From Oscarella lobularis (Eukaryota; Porifera; Homoscleromorpha; Homosclerophorida; Oscarellidae), in assembly GCF_947507565.1 (NCBI RefSeq), contig NC_089182.1, positions 2,790,001 through 2,854,000 of the forward strand: 64,000 nt of DNA, read 5' to 3'. Below the pieces are notes generated by a model. The model searched no databases. It saw only the letters and a list, made by a program, of their open reading frames with translations, and was not told the DNA's origin. Below, piece by piece: positions 15,513 through 28,600 of the stretch. A program made the translations under genes and the position numbers. Position 1 is the stretch's first letter, and every line of letters starts with the position of its first letter.

Positions 15513-18500
15513 CTAAACCGCTTCATAAAGATCCTCCTCGTCTGCCCCTAAAAACAGACACATCCAATGCTAATTATTAAAATTGAATTTTTGATTCTTT
15601 ACCCCCTGCAGCCATGACGTCATCATACGTTTCTTCGTTACCACGAGGCGGCAAAGCCGGCGTGCCGCTCGCGTTGTTGGGCGGCGGCGGCGATTGCGGC
15701 GACGGGAGACGCGGAGCGGGCGTCGCAGGCGGCGGAAGATTGAATTTCTTTGTCGTGGTAGACGAGCGAGGTTTCGTCGACGATTGAATGTCTTCGTAGA
15801 GATCCTCATCGGCTCCATAGCCGTCACTGAAAAACAAAACACGAAAAAATGCGAAAGATGGGAACAAAGACGCTGCAACTTCTCACTCGTCCTAAAGAAA
15901 ACAAGTCAATTTTTTCGAAAGATTGAATTTTTTTAAGAGTTTACCTCTTCGTCGTCGTCGTTTTTCGACAAATTCGATTTGTCGACGTATCCAACTAAGT
16001 GTGCGTTTATTCTTCTATCTAATTTGCGATAGATTGCTTACGCGTTCCGTCGAGTTTCATGCAGAGCCACGCATTGGCCGGAAAATCCTTTTTCGTCGGC
16101 GCTTCGTCGGCTTTTGTAAAGATGACGTCCACCTCTTCGCCGACGTCAAAAAGAAGGAAATTCTTCTTCGCTTTGACGCATTTTTGAACGGTTTTCGCCG
16201 TGAATTTCGTCGGTTCGTTGCCTTGAAGCTATCGCCCCCCTCAAATCGCGATTTTTCTTTCGTTTAAATTTCGAGAATTTACCTTGAAAATTTTCCGCGT
16301 TTTATCTATGTTCTTCTTCCTCTCTCGTTCCTCCTTCTCCTTTCGTCGACGATCCTCCTCCTCTTTCTTCTTTCGCAACTTTTCCTCGCGTTCTCGTTGT
16401 TTCTCCAATTTTCGCTTTTCCTTGCGCGATATTTCCTTTTCGCTTCCCGCGCTCGGCGAAATCGCGCGATCGTCCAAATTGTCGTCCGTATCCAATAGAT
16501 CGTCCGATTGGCTCATATCAAAAGAATCCACACTCTTAGCATCTTTAGCTCTAGAGAGAAAAAAGATAGATAAAGGACATGAAGTGTTTTTTTTTATTAT
16601 CTACTTACGCTTTGGAATCAGTAGTGACGTCATCGTAGAAGTCCTCTTCTATCGCATTATCAGCCTTCTCATTGGCAGCCACGTCATCATAGAAATCCTC
16701 ACTAAATTAATTATTAATTAAACTAGTTTGCTAATACAGTAAGTGGACCTAGAAACCTAAGGCTTGGGTAAAAGACTTCGTTTTTTCTCAATACATAGAG
16801 CTTGAAGCTCTTCTAAAGGTTCATTAGGAATGCCTCTGTTAATTAAGATTAGAACCTGGGGCTCTATATTTTTCACTAATAGAGATTGGAGCTCTAATTT
16901 TAATTAGGAATACCTCTGTTAAAAGATTAGAATCTGAGGCTCTATTTTTTCAAAGGGGTGAAGAGGCGGGGTACTAAATTTCAATTAGGAATGGCTCTGT
17001 TTGGATTAGCGAGGGTCTACTATATAAATATATTTGATTTTATTTTTATTACGTTGATGCGGTGACCGTGACTCCTGCCACGTTCACGCTTGGAATTTTT
17101 CCTTTTGAATGCACTCCTTCGTCTCCCGCTACGTCGTCATAGATGCCCTCTTCAGTGTAGCCGGCTTCTTCGAGCGTCGTCTTCTTCTTCTTATCCAAAT
17201 CATCAAAATCTAAACACACATTTTGATTAATAAGTCCAATGCTATTATCATATTTCTTTTCTAACCGTCCAGCAATTCCGTGACGTCATTCACCAGTTCA
17301 CTCTCAGATCTCGGTCTGAGAAGACGAGATCCGTCGAAAGCCGGCAAAGACTTTGGCTTGCTGTGATAGGGTTTGGGTGGCGGTCTCGACAGATCGACAT
17401 CCGGGAGTGGCTTTCGTCGATAGCGCGGAACATCCGTCGACTCCTGGGACGTCGGTTGGGCTTTCGTCTGAGACGGCGGCGGCTTGGAAACGCGCGGCGG
17501 AGGCGGCGAAATCACTTCCGGTTTGAATCCTGGCTTGGGAAGAGAGCGAACGTCGGGGAGAGACGGAGGAGGAGGCTGCGTTCTAGGAGGAAGACTTTCC
17601 CTTGAAGGTAGAGGCGGTTCGGTTGGAGACGAAACCGCTCCTGGCTTGGGAAATGATCGCGGGTTCATTATTGGCGGTGGAGAGGGTTCCCGTTCCGGCG
17701 GAGGGGGAGGAGATGAGGGCTCCGGCGGAGGAGGAGGAGGAGGCGGAGACCTGGGCTCTGGTGGAGGCGGTCTCGATGCACTAGGCTTTGGTGGAAGAAC
17801 GCTTGGAGGTGGCTTATCCATTGCAATGGGAGGCGGCGGCGATGGAAATCGATCCTCGCGCTCCGGAATGGGAGGCGGGGCCGACCTGACTGGACTCTTT
17901 ATTGCCGGTTTAGGATGTGGCGGAGGCGTGGAGTCTTTCTTTTCCGCTGGCTTGGGTTTCGGTTTGGGACGCACGGAAGGCGCCGGCGAGTCGCCCTCGG
18001 ACGTCGGTTTCCTTTCAGCTGGTTTCGGTTTTGGCGCCGGCGGAGGGCGTTTTTCCGTCCCGGATGTCGCGTCCACTGTCCCGGCGGTCTTTTTCAATTG
18101 GACGCCGAACGGATTCGGTTTCGTCTCGGTGACGTCATCGCCGACGCTTCCGCGCGAACCTCCGCCGACCGGTTTGAGCGACATTTTCTTGAATTCGGGC
18201 GTGGTTGCGCGCTTGTCGCGCGACGGCACGCCGACGCGATCGAGCGACGCCGTCTTTTTCATCCACGGAGGCGTCGACGCCGTCGAATCGGTCGCGTCGA
18301 CGGAAGGCGGTCGCTGTCCTTCGCCGCTACTCACCTTTTTCAACTGATTTCGTCGCTTCGCGATTTCGGAGAGATCGATTCCCGGTCCGCTTGCATTTTT
18401 TGACGATATCGACGGCGATCGTTGTCCTGCGTTGCGCGACGGCGGCTTCTGCTGTTGCGCACGCGCGGGCGGTAGAGCAGGGGGTCGATCCGATGGCGGC

Positions 18501-18832
18501 GGCGGCGGCGGGGGCGGGGCGGGAGGAGGCGGGGCCCCCACGCTGCCACAATCCTCGTAGAGCTCCTCCTCGATTGGACCCGCGGTGTCAACGTAGAGTT
18601 CTTCTTCCTCTTCTTTCGGTGGCGGCGGCGGGGGATTGTCGGGAAGTTCTTCGTAGAGATCTTCGTCCTGATCGAGATAAGAGAGCTTATCGATCGCTAT
18701 TCGTTCGAATGGGATCTTCTTATACCATCGCTTCGTTCTTTCCGGGAACGCTCTTCTAATCGTAAGGCGCTTCAGAGGTTTCGGTAGCCTCCTTATCGAA
18801 GGGTCAAAGTCTTTTCCCTTCCTCGAAACCAC
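15513..18832 (-). CDS. FYB1: ADAP/FYB-like proline-rich adaptor with many YDDV-type motifs and an hSH3-like domain
   Basis: A large exon (about 18870-17266) encodes DEDLYEELPDN, EEELYVDT and EEELYEDC, then polyproline and a long Pro/Lys-rich region. Downstream exons splice in phase: AGYTEEGIYDDVAGDEG (about 17208-17052), EDFYDDVAANEK with EEDFYDDVTTDSK (about 16700-16610), then a charged helix of E/K/R repeats leading into RKIFKLQG, TVQKCVKAKKNFLLFDVGEE, NAWLCMKLDGTLVGYVDKSN (helix plus SH3 fold as in FYB). It finishes with DEDLYEDIQSS, EETYDDVMAAG and EEDLYEAV. In FYB1/ADAP such YDDV tyrosines bind the SLP-76 SH2 domain and the extended SH3 binds membranes. The open frame at 18832 has no ATG, so a 5' exon upstream is missing (a candidate ATG lies near 18945). 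The stop of receptor A is only about 150 bp upstream on the same strand. Confidence 0.82.
16740..17045. repeat. Intronic minisatellite in the ADAP-like gene
   Basis: Three to four degenerate direct repeats of about 65-75 bp fill this intron. Each copy includes 'ttaggaatgcctctgtt' or a variant, followed by 'agattagaacctggggctct' or a variant. No coding content is visible. Confidence 0.7.
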
Positions 18833-18980
18833 GGATAATCCGGGGATTCGGGATGCTTCCGGCTTCGTCGGGATTGAGAGAAGAAAATATTTACCTATCT
18901 ATGATAGCAAAACTATCTACGAATGTTGCATGCACGAAGTGTACAATCCCCATAGCCTAAAATTTCGGCCTCAGATACCA

Positions 18981-21900
18981 TCAGGCTGTTTCGAGGCTCA
19001 GGTAAGCGGGTTCTTCCTCATCATTTTTGATGCCTTCTTCCTCGAGGCTCATGTAGGCAGATTCTTCCTGATCTTTTTCTGGACCTTTTGTGTCGTCGTA
19101 CACTGGATTGTTGGACTCTTCTTGCTCTTCTTGAACGGTACTGCCGTAAAGACGTGATACGGTCATACTGATGCCTGTGTCCACACTGCTTTTCAAGCGA
19201 GTGTCAGGCGGTCTTCTCTTGATATAGATACGTATACAAACAATGAGCAGGATGACGAGGCCCACTGCAAGTCCGCTAAAGAAACAAGCCACGGCTATTC
19301 CGAGTCCAATGCGACCTAAAACCCATTGAAAAAATACCCGTAGAAGAATGGTCTAAGAGTACCTGCATTATCCAACGGTAGAGAAGTTCCTGTCACTGAC
19401 TCTGAATGAAGGACGAGTGCTTGTTATTTGTACATATTCTGCTTAATTAAAATACCTGAAACATCCACTGGTGAAGATGTTGCCATCTCTCCGTGCACAG
19501 TACTCGTTGTTGCCATCTCTCCATGCACAGTACTCGTTGTTGCCATCTCTCCATGCACAGTACTCGTTGTTGCCATCTCTCCATGCACACTACTCGTTGT
19601 TGCCATCTCTCCATGCACAGTACTCGTTGTTGCCATCTCTCCGTGCACAGTACTCGTTGTTGCCATCTCTCCGTGCACAGTACTCGTTGTTGCCACTCCG
19701 TGCACAGTACTCGTTGTTGCCATCTCTCCGTGCACAGTCCTCGTTGTTGCCATCTCTCCGTGCACAGTCCCCGTTGTTGCCATCTCTCCGTGCACAGTCC
19801 TTGTTGTTGCCATCTCTTCGTGCACAATCTGAGAATCTAATGCACCATCTGTGACAGAACTCGTTGACGGAGCGAAAGTAGCCTTTGATCGTACTAATAG
19901 ATACATAAGATAAATACTTTAAACATCACATACTGTAGCTTGCCTAATACAATGGCTTGAGCAGAGGCATTGCGTCCTATTCCATTGCTTGCGGTACACT
20001 TGAACGTCCCACCGCCATCTGATCCATTTTTATTTGTCACGTCAATGATTCTCGTTGCTATGCCGTACGCTTTTGTAGTCGTTCTTGCCGTGAAGGAACT
20101 TCCAGTTGGAGATGTCCACGTGATTGACGGAACAGGATGTCCGCTTCCAGAACAAATCAAAGTTGTATTTTGACCGCGATTCACCGTCTTATTCGTCGGT
20201 AACGTTGTAATTATGGGAGACGCTAAAAACAAAATTAGAAATTCAAAACAATTCCATTACGTAATTTACCGAATACTGAAATTTCTTTTGTAGCATTAGA
20301 AGATCTTCCATTGTACGCAATACACCTGTATTTGCCTCCTCGACTTCCTTGCACACTGATTGTGCTAGTAACAGTTATTCCAGTCTGAGTGTGAGTAGAT
20401 GGAATAACAATCTCTTCGTCTGGCCCAGTCCATTTGATACTCGGAGTAGGACATCCACTTGCATTACACGTCAACACGGCCACGTCAGAAGCGTTTATTG
20501 AAACATTGCTGCTTATTCCAGACACAACAGGATCGGTGCCTACAAGCAATATAATAAATAGTCAAAAAAATTGTCGATTACCTGCGCAATCAAAGATCTG
20601 AACTTCGCACAATGACAACGTTGACGTCGTCTTATTCGACGCTACAATGTAGACGTATTTTCCAACTGGTTTACTGACGCATGTCACTTGAATAGGGTAT
20701 ACGTTTCCTGACGATGGATAGACCCACGGTGATCCACACATCACATTGTCTCTGCCTGAATTAGTCGTCTTGTTTCCTACGTAGACACTAAATCCCTCCA
20801 TTTCTATCAATGCCCTATTCTCTGGCAATGGCGTAATTACAACCCATGTGATTGCTTTTGCTTCCTTTGACTGTAAACGCCACCATGTTCCAGGCTGCTG
20901 AGCGGAACGATAGCAAGCATTTCCTACTGTTTGAAAACTGTTATCGATAGCTTTTGACGCTAAAGTTGACGTATTGAATTCGCTCAGGGCAGCTGCTGAT
21001 GACGAACTGTAAATATCAAGAACACTGCCTACAACGGCAATAAGAAGAAATAACCAGCGCTGAATATGATAATTAATTAATTAATAAAAACCCACCTTGC
21101 TGTAATTGTACTTCGCACACTTCGAATTTTGTAGAAGACGATGCTGTAACTTGAACAATGGTAACGTCTCTCACAAACGACGATAGTATGAGCGTTTTTG
21201 CATTGACGACTGTAGTAGCTTTATCATAGGAGAAGATCTTCCGATTGTCAGTCCCATTATTGGACAGATGACTTCCAGCGTAGAAATCATATACCGCACC
21301 AGGATATAAATTCATATACAGAAGAACAGTTCGACCAAAGATGGGCCATGGAAAACGAACACTTAGAGACTGAAGAGTTGACGAACACGTTGCAGTATTA
21401 TTATCAATTGCAAGACTCGATGGCGCACTGAAATTCTCTCCTGGTCGAACGATAGAATACTCCCCTTCAAACGTTCCAAAAGACCCGGCGGCAATGGCTA
21501 CAGAAATAAAAAGTATACCCCCAATTAGTACGATCTTGAAGTCTTGCCTGCTCCATGGATAAAGACTTCGCATAGAGCCAAATACGACGCTTTGAATGAC
21601 TTGACAATTACGTGTACATATCGTCCCTTCGTACCGGACGTGCAATGAAAGCTTTGTCGCACTTTGGAACCGTGAACTGAACTGACTGCGCCTCCACACA
21701 GGGTGTGTCCATTAGCAACAGAGTCGCTAACGTGATCTACGTAGACTCTAAAGCCGAGCATATCTTCCTTCTTTACGTCTGGCTGATGATTGGGATCGTT
21801 GTCTCGAAAGTCAATGTAGACAATTCGTATTGTTTTTGTTCTACCCAAATCCAATTTCCACCACGGATTGTGTTCTTTCTTCGAAACGAAGCAATTGGAC

Positions 21901-22132
21901 CACGAATAACTGTCGACTCTGTCCACGGCCCACTGGGGAACGAACTCGATTCCCTCATCCTCCAGGACACTCGATGAAGTCACCGTTGCACTCGAATAGA
22001 CGTCAATCAGAAAATCTGCCCACGAAAAGGGCTCGAGGGAGAGACTTCCAGAATTATTTTATTTTTACCTGATACAAGAGCCCTGGTGGGTGAGAATAGC
22101 AGAAAAAGAGCAAACAATGGAGGATGTCTCAT
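18981..22132 (-). CDS. Receptor A: F5/8C-like x3, Ig x2, tandem-repeat stalk, TM, tyrosine-motif tail
   Basis: The signal exon (ATG 22132, MRHPPLFALFLLFSPTRALVS) is followed by three galactose-binding/F5/8C (fucolectin-like) domains: about 22015-21545 (AVDR, NPWWKLDLG, LALCEVFIHG), 21500-21100 (CEVQLQQG) and 21030-20585 (TWWRLQS, LSLCEVQIFDCAG). Two Ig exons follow (20540-20270 and 20222-19945; CNASGCPTPSIKWTG, YRC and CSGSGHPVPSITWTS, FKC). A threonine-rich stalk of 12 decapeptide repeats, a hydrophobic TM (GLAVGLVILLIVCI) and a tail complete it. Tail tyrosines are NNPVYDDT, ESAYMSL (fits the ITIM consensus S-x-Y-x-x-L) and EPAYLSL. Surface recognition and signalling are inferred. The gene lies immediately upstream of the ADAP-like gene on the same strand. 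Confidence 0.88.
19478..19835 (-). repeat. Coding 30-bp minisatellite (stalk of receptor A)
   Basis: About twelve copies of a 30-bp unit encode the decapeptide HGEMATTSTV on the minus strand. One unit is 27 bp (HGVATTSTV), so the frame is kept. Units drift from one end to the other (TTRTV, TTGTV, then TTSTV, TSSPV). The threonine/serine content suggests an O-glycosylated mucin-like stalk between the Ig domains and the membrane. Confidence 0.92.
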
Positions 22133-22668
22133 TTCTGTGACGACAAGCACGTTCGACTGCACTCGTGTGAAAATGGTGCGATTCCGGTTTACACATAGGT
22201 GTATTTCCGGGTGCGTGCGCATGGATATGAAAAAGAGACACGCGAGCTTTCAAAAGCCATTGAGTCGGGAATTTCGCTTCAGAACATGCAGCGAAGAGAA
22301 GAAGCGTTCGAGTTTATCGATCAAAATGCTCCTAGAAAGGCGAAAACACCGTATAGGGATTGTCAGAGGTTAGACGAGGTCAGAGCGATGGTCAGAGGGC
22401 ATCGCTGAGGCTAATATTAGCTCGTACACAGTTCCGCGAACGCGCCATGAGACCTTTCTCCAGTAAAATCTGAACGCGAACTGGCGGAACATTGGAGATA
22501 GCCCGGATCGCTTAGAGAGCGCGGTGCGGATGATATGACGATTCACTATTTAGACGTCCATATAATAGTACGGAGAAATTATTCTAGATCAACATCAAAC
22601 TAGATTAAATCAATATGAAGCGCACATTACAACAAATGATGATAATGATAGGTACAGTAACCTTTGTC
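22133..22668. other. Intergenic region between receptors A and B, with possible RIMOC1 remnant
   Basis: A 536-bp gap separates the start of receptor A from the stop of receptor B. Around 22240-22400 a plus-strand stretch (REEAFEFIDQN) faintly resembles exon 2 of the RIMOC1 copies upstream of receptors D and E (YEKALEFLDQG) and follows a similar 'ttcgcttcag' acceptor. No intact gene is present. Confidence 0.4.
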
Positions 22669-25600
22669 TCAGAGCACTGTGTCAAGACTCTGGTAGGCGG
22701 ATTCTTCCTCTTCTTTTTTCACGCCCTTTTCTGATCCAAATCCGGTCATTTCTTCGTACACCGTCTCTCCTTTCGTTATGTCTTTCGTTTCGCCGCGTCC
22801 CATGGTGTCGTAAAGAGGCGATGACGTCATTTTAATGCCAGCATCCACACTGCTTTGCAAGCTTTTCTCAAGCTTTCTCTTCATCCAAATATAGACAATG
22901 AGCGCGACAATGAGGCCTCCTGCGAGTCCGCCGCAAGTACAACCCACAGCCACTCCAACGTAGTTGCAGCCTGAAGACAAATCGCGTGTCGATGTCGTTG
23001 ACGTCGACAAACCTGCATACAACGAATCATACGTCGTTGATGTTGCCGTCACGATATCTATTCGATTAATTAGACGCATGATAAATTTATCTCATAAAGA
23101 CGCTGTATACCGTTTGGTGGAGTTTTTGCCACGACTACAGCGCTCCTATTTCCCCTTCCTGCCGTCGTACTGGCTGCCACGGAAAACGTCCATTTGGTGT
23201 TGGGATTCAAATGTTGTGCTGTGTATTCCGTGCGTGGTGGATTGACGACTTCACTCACTTCATCTTTTTCTATACACAAATTTCTCTCTTTGTAGAAAAC
23301 CTAAAGACAACAGCTCCAAAATCACCGAACATGGCCAACTACATTTTACGGTGTATTGAGAAATAATTCCCCTAGGAGTTTCTGGTTGTTCCCATCGAAG
23401 AGAAACGCTTGTTGGACTGCTGCTCGCAACTGTAAGATTTAGTGGAGCACTTGGTACTAAACAAGAAATAAAGTAAGATTCAAAGGAGCACTTGGCTCTG
23501 GGAGAAGAAGAGTACAAGAACGCACTTCCTTCGCCTGTTCTTGCCTCCACAAGAGTGCTGGGTGGACCGTTCTTGATAGTATAAGCCTGAACCTAAACGC
23601 ACAAAGGCGGTATCATAGCATTCCTTTCACAGAGAAATCTATTCGCAAACCTGAATCGTGTAGAAAGTGTACGAATCCAAATTCTCAAGAGTTTCGCTTG
23701 TTTTGCTTCCGTTGACTTCCTTCGTCAAAATCGTGCCGCCAGCATCTTTCTTCCCATAGAATATGAAATAGTTTCTGATAATTCCATTCGCTTCCACTGG
23801 CTCGTCCCACACAACTCGCAACATTGAAGAGCTATCAACAACTATTTCTCCTCGCACGTTTCGAGGCGCACTAGGAGCTAGTCAAAAAAGTTCAATGTGA
23901 CGTCAATCAACGGTTCATGCTTACCATCTTCCTCGGTAGTAACTGACACAACATTACTCTGTGGACTTACTAGATCTCTACTATTCAACGTATTGACTGC
24001 CACCACGTAAAGATCATAGCGAGTAAATTTTTCCAATCCTGATATCGTTCCCGACGTTGATATCCCACTAAACTGCTTCTGTTTGGGGGCTCGTTTAGAT
24101 CTTCCCGATCCTTTATTTTCATAAAAGACTCGGTAATTTTGAATGACTCCGCGTGGCTCTGAAGGCGAATCCCACGTGACAGATACAGACGCTGAACTCT
24201 GAACAGTGACAACAAAGTTGAGAGGTGACGTTGGCACTAAAGAACGCATAATTCATTTTAATTAACAAGGCAATTCAAGAGACGGGTACAAACCTCCTGT
24301 TGCTGTTTTAATAATCTTTGGCGCCGTTGTACCCTCTGCGGGGCCCTCAACATTAGACGCGACAATTCGAATTGCATAGTCGGTAAACGCTTTTAGACCA
24401 GAAAGAGTTACTGCCTTTGTGCCTTTATCAACAACACGGTAAACTTTGTAATTGATATCAGGAGAGCTGTCAAGTTTGTAGCTGATTGTGTAGTTGAGTA
24501 TAGGACTGTTTCCATCGTATGGTGTTGTCCAAGCAAATGTAATACTTGAGTCTGTTTTTCCTGATACCGTTACTTGAGCCGGATCGATTCTTGATGGTGG
24601 CCCTAAAGAAGAACTTCGTCGTATTCAATAATCTAATTAGGAAAACAAATTTCACCTGGTACAGCAAGAACCGAATAGCTTGAATTAACATGACCAGCAA
24701 CATTAGAAGCGCGACAGAAATATTTTCCGGAATCCGATGTCGTGGCGTTTGAAACAACCCAAGTCGCTTTTCCATTTGTCACAGTAATCTGGTGATCAGC
24801 ATCCGCTGAAACAACGGTCGTCGTTGCAGATGAATCTAATGACGTTTTGTAGAAGTCGACAGTAGGAAGGGGATTTCCCATTGCGGTGCAAGTCAATGTG
24901 AATGATGCTCCAGTACGAACGGTTCGAATGAGGCCGTCCAAGTCAACAGAAAACGACGGAAGATCTAAAGTAGATTCTTACTTAGCAAGCGTTAATTAAA
25001 GTTCTATAATCTACCGTACAGTAAACATCAATGTGAGCTGCAATTGATATCACTTGATTGGCACCGTCAGTGCGGCATCGATAATATCCAGAGTTTGATC
25101 TGTCTATTGCTGAAAACGTTAGATTGCTAGAAATAGAACGTTCCGTTTTCTGAGATCGAAAACCAAGAGAAACAGTTGTATAGGACTTGTCATCATTTGA
25201 TTGTTCCCATATAATATTATGTGGAGGATATCCAACGACTTTACACGACAGCTGTGCTGAATTTCCTTCAATGGGATTTCCACCTTGGGGATTCAAATTA
25301 AAAAAATTGCCAACTAATCAGAAAAGATTAAAATATTAATGAACACAATATACTACTTTTCTCACTAGTAATGATAGCTGGGTTAGACAATCCAAAACAT
25401 GAATAATTTCCTCCGTCATTTTCATTAACAGCATTGATTGTATACGTACTGGCGACATCTGTGGGCTTATTAGGTACACCAACCGGAGAACTTGACGATC
25501 GAATGATGCCGTCTTTGCTCCACTGAATAGGAGAAGAAACCGCCGGATAGGATGATATCACGCACGTAAGCGAAAACGCTCCTCCATAAGCTACTTCTTG

Positions 25601-28600
25601 ACTCTGTGGATCTGTAGTCACTCTAGGGTTGACTACAGACAGAAAACGGTTTATCTATCTCTTTCACAAAAAATAGCAACATACAATTCAATGTGACGTC
25701 AATTGATCCGCCATTTCCAATGCTGTTCGTGGAATTGCACATATACACTCCTCCATCCTTTAGCGCTTCCACCGTCATCCGGGTGAGAGTACTGGTACGA
25801 TTGACACTTCCTGCCGCTGAGTCAGAAACGCCTTTAGTCACAGGCTGTCCTCGAAATGTCCAAGTGATCGTTGGCAAAGGATAGCCTATAGCAAGACAAG
25901 TCAGCACTTCGGATTGTCCCCATGTTCCGGTTCGAGCAAATGATTTTGTGACAATCATAGGTTTTACTAAAGACAAAATCTTTGTTTCTCTTCAACAAAC
26001 ACTGCAAGCAAATACCTGTCACATCCACTGAAGACGTTCGTATAATGCTGCCTGGCGCTGTATTTGTTACAGTGCATTCATATGAGCCAGCTTGATCAAT
26101 ATCACTTCCCATCAGCGTGATTGAGCTCGTTTTCTCTCGCTTAGAGTAATCTGTACTGTCTTTGCCTGCTATCTGATTTACTTGACTTCCAAGTGTCTTT
26201 TTCCATGTAATAGACGGTATAGGATATCCCGTGCCACTGCAAATCAGTGTCTTTGTTTTTCCTGCTTCTAATAATGTTGCTTGTGGTGGAACAGATATCA
26301 CACAAGTGACTAGAAAAAAACAGTTAGAAAAAGACTCATTTGTCATTTGATCTAGCTCACTTCCTAGCTGAGCATAAGATACAATGCTGAAAGAGCCCAT
26401 CTTTGCTACGCAAGTGTAGTTACCTCCCTCTTCAACTGTTATTGATTGAATAGGATCACTAACAGTCCACGAATTTCCTGAATTTGGGGTCGTTTGAGTA
26501 AGAGATGCCTCCACTTTTCCATCCAGTATCAATTCTCCACTAGTTGGGCGAGGATTGGCTGTAAATGTACAGAAAAATGGACGGTTTGACGAGCTACCAG
26601 GATGAAAGGATCGAGAAAAAAACGAAGTGATGCTACCAAGAACTAAAGTACAAAGTTACAATGTACTCAATATAACCCCACAAGGATTTTACTTCCGACA
26701 GTCGCATCGGATGAAGATACGGCCTCTTGATGATCGGCAGTAGGCCCAGCCTTACAGTAGTAATTCGCTGAACCGTCACTCAGCTGAACGCTCGTCAAAG
26801 TCAGTGAACTGGTGATCACTCCATTAGCAGTAGACGTAGAAACGCCGTTGCTTATATTTGTGCTGTCTTTGTACCATTCAATGAGTGAAGCTCCTGTTGC
26901 TTCACAAGAGAGACTCAGCGTATCTCCCACCTTTCCATATACATTATGAGGACTTGATGTAATCTTTGCATCCACTGAAAAGCAAATAAATATGTAAAAT
27001 AAAGTAGTCAACATCATCTTACCCGTGACAGTAAGAGTGAACATTGACGTGTCTGATCCTGCCGAGTTAGACGCTTCACAAGTATAAACGTTCCCATTTT
27101 GACTCAAAGCTACCGCTCCTAAAGTCAAATTCCTTCCAGTACTATATGAAAAACCACCAACACCGTATTCATCAGTGGTTAGAGAATCGAGAACTATTCT
27201 TCCTCCAAGCTTCCAATTTACGGAAGGCTTGGGATATCCTTCAGCTTCACACACAATGGGGTCAACAGTACTACCATTAACAACAGACCTCGTTGACGGA
27301 TCTAATTTGGTGACTTTCGGGAGTACTGATTAAGAAAATTATCTAACTTTCCAACTCTCCTTTCAAAAGAATAGCAACTTACAATTCAATGTGACGTCAA
27401 TTGATCCACCATTTCCAGCGCTGTTCGTGGAATTGCACGTATACACTCCTCCATCCTTTAGCGCCTTCACCGCCGTCCGGGTGAGAGTACTGGTACGATT
27501 GACACTTCCTGCCGTTGAGACAGAAACGTCTTTAGTCACAGGTTGTCCTCGAAATGTCCAAGTGATCGTTGGCAAAGGATAACCTGTAACAGTACAAGTC
27601 AGCATTTCAGATTGTCCCCATGTTCCGGTTTGAGAAAACGATTTTGTGACAATCATAGGTTTTACTAAAGACAAAATCTTTGTTTCTCTTCAACAAACAC
27701 TGCAAGCAAATACCTGTCACATCCACTGAAGACGTTCGTATAATGCTGCCTGGCGCTGTATTTGTTACAGTGCATTCATATGAGCCCGCTTGATCAATAT
27801 CACTTCCCATCAGCGTGATTGAGCTCGTTTTCTCTCGCTTAGAGTAATCTGTACTGTCTTTGCCTGCTATCTGATTTACTTGACTTCCAAGTGTCTTTTT
27901 CCATGTAATAGACGGTATAGGATATCCCGTGCCACTGCAAGTCAGTGTCTTCGTTTTTCCTGCTTCTAATAATGTTGGTTGTGGTGGAACAGATATCACA
28001 CAAGTGACTAGAAAAAAACAGTTAGAAAAATACTCATTTGTCATTTGATCTAACTCACTTCCTAGCTGAGCATAAGATACGATACTGAAAGAGTCCATCT
28101 TTGCAACGCAAGTGTAGTTACCTCCCTCTTCAACTGTTATTGATTGAATAGGATCGCTAACAGTCCACGAATTTCCTGAATTTGGGATCGTTTGAGTTAA
28201 AGATGCCTCTACTTTTCCATCCAGTATCAATTCTCCACTAGTTGGGCGAGGATTGGCTGTAAATGTACACGCAAATGGACGGCTTGACGAGCTACCAGGA
28301 TGAAAGGATCGAGACGAAAAGGAAGTGATGCTACCAAGAACTAACGGACAAAATTACGAAGTATTCTATATGACCTCACAAGTCTTACTTCCAACAATCG
28401 CTTTGGATGAAGATACAGCATCTTGATGACCGGCAGTAGGCCCAGCTTTACAGTAGTAATTCGCTGAAGCGTCACTCAGCTGAACGTTCATCAGAGTCAG
28501 TGAACTGGTGGTCACTCCATTAGCAGTAGACGTAGAAACCCCGTTACTTATTTTTGTGCTGTCTTTGTACCATTCAATGACCTTAGCTGAAGATCCTGTT

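Noticed and set aside
17040-17055. A TAA after VTVTAST as the end of the ADAP-like gene, with the hSH3 part as another gene
   Set aside because: A GTAATA donor two bases before the stop pairs in phase with the acceptor at about 16700, giving TASTEDFYDDV, so the exons belong together.
17484-18347. Glycine-rich plus-strand frame of 287 codons
   Set aside because: It is the reverse complement of the proline-rich exon of the ADAP-like gene; poly-Pro codons read as poly-Gly on the other strand.
19428-19854. Plus-strand frames with repeats such as SPCTVLVVAI and LHAQYSLLPS
   Set aside because: They are antisense to the coding minisatellite of receptor A, whose minus frame links to Ig and TM exons with correct splice sites.
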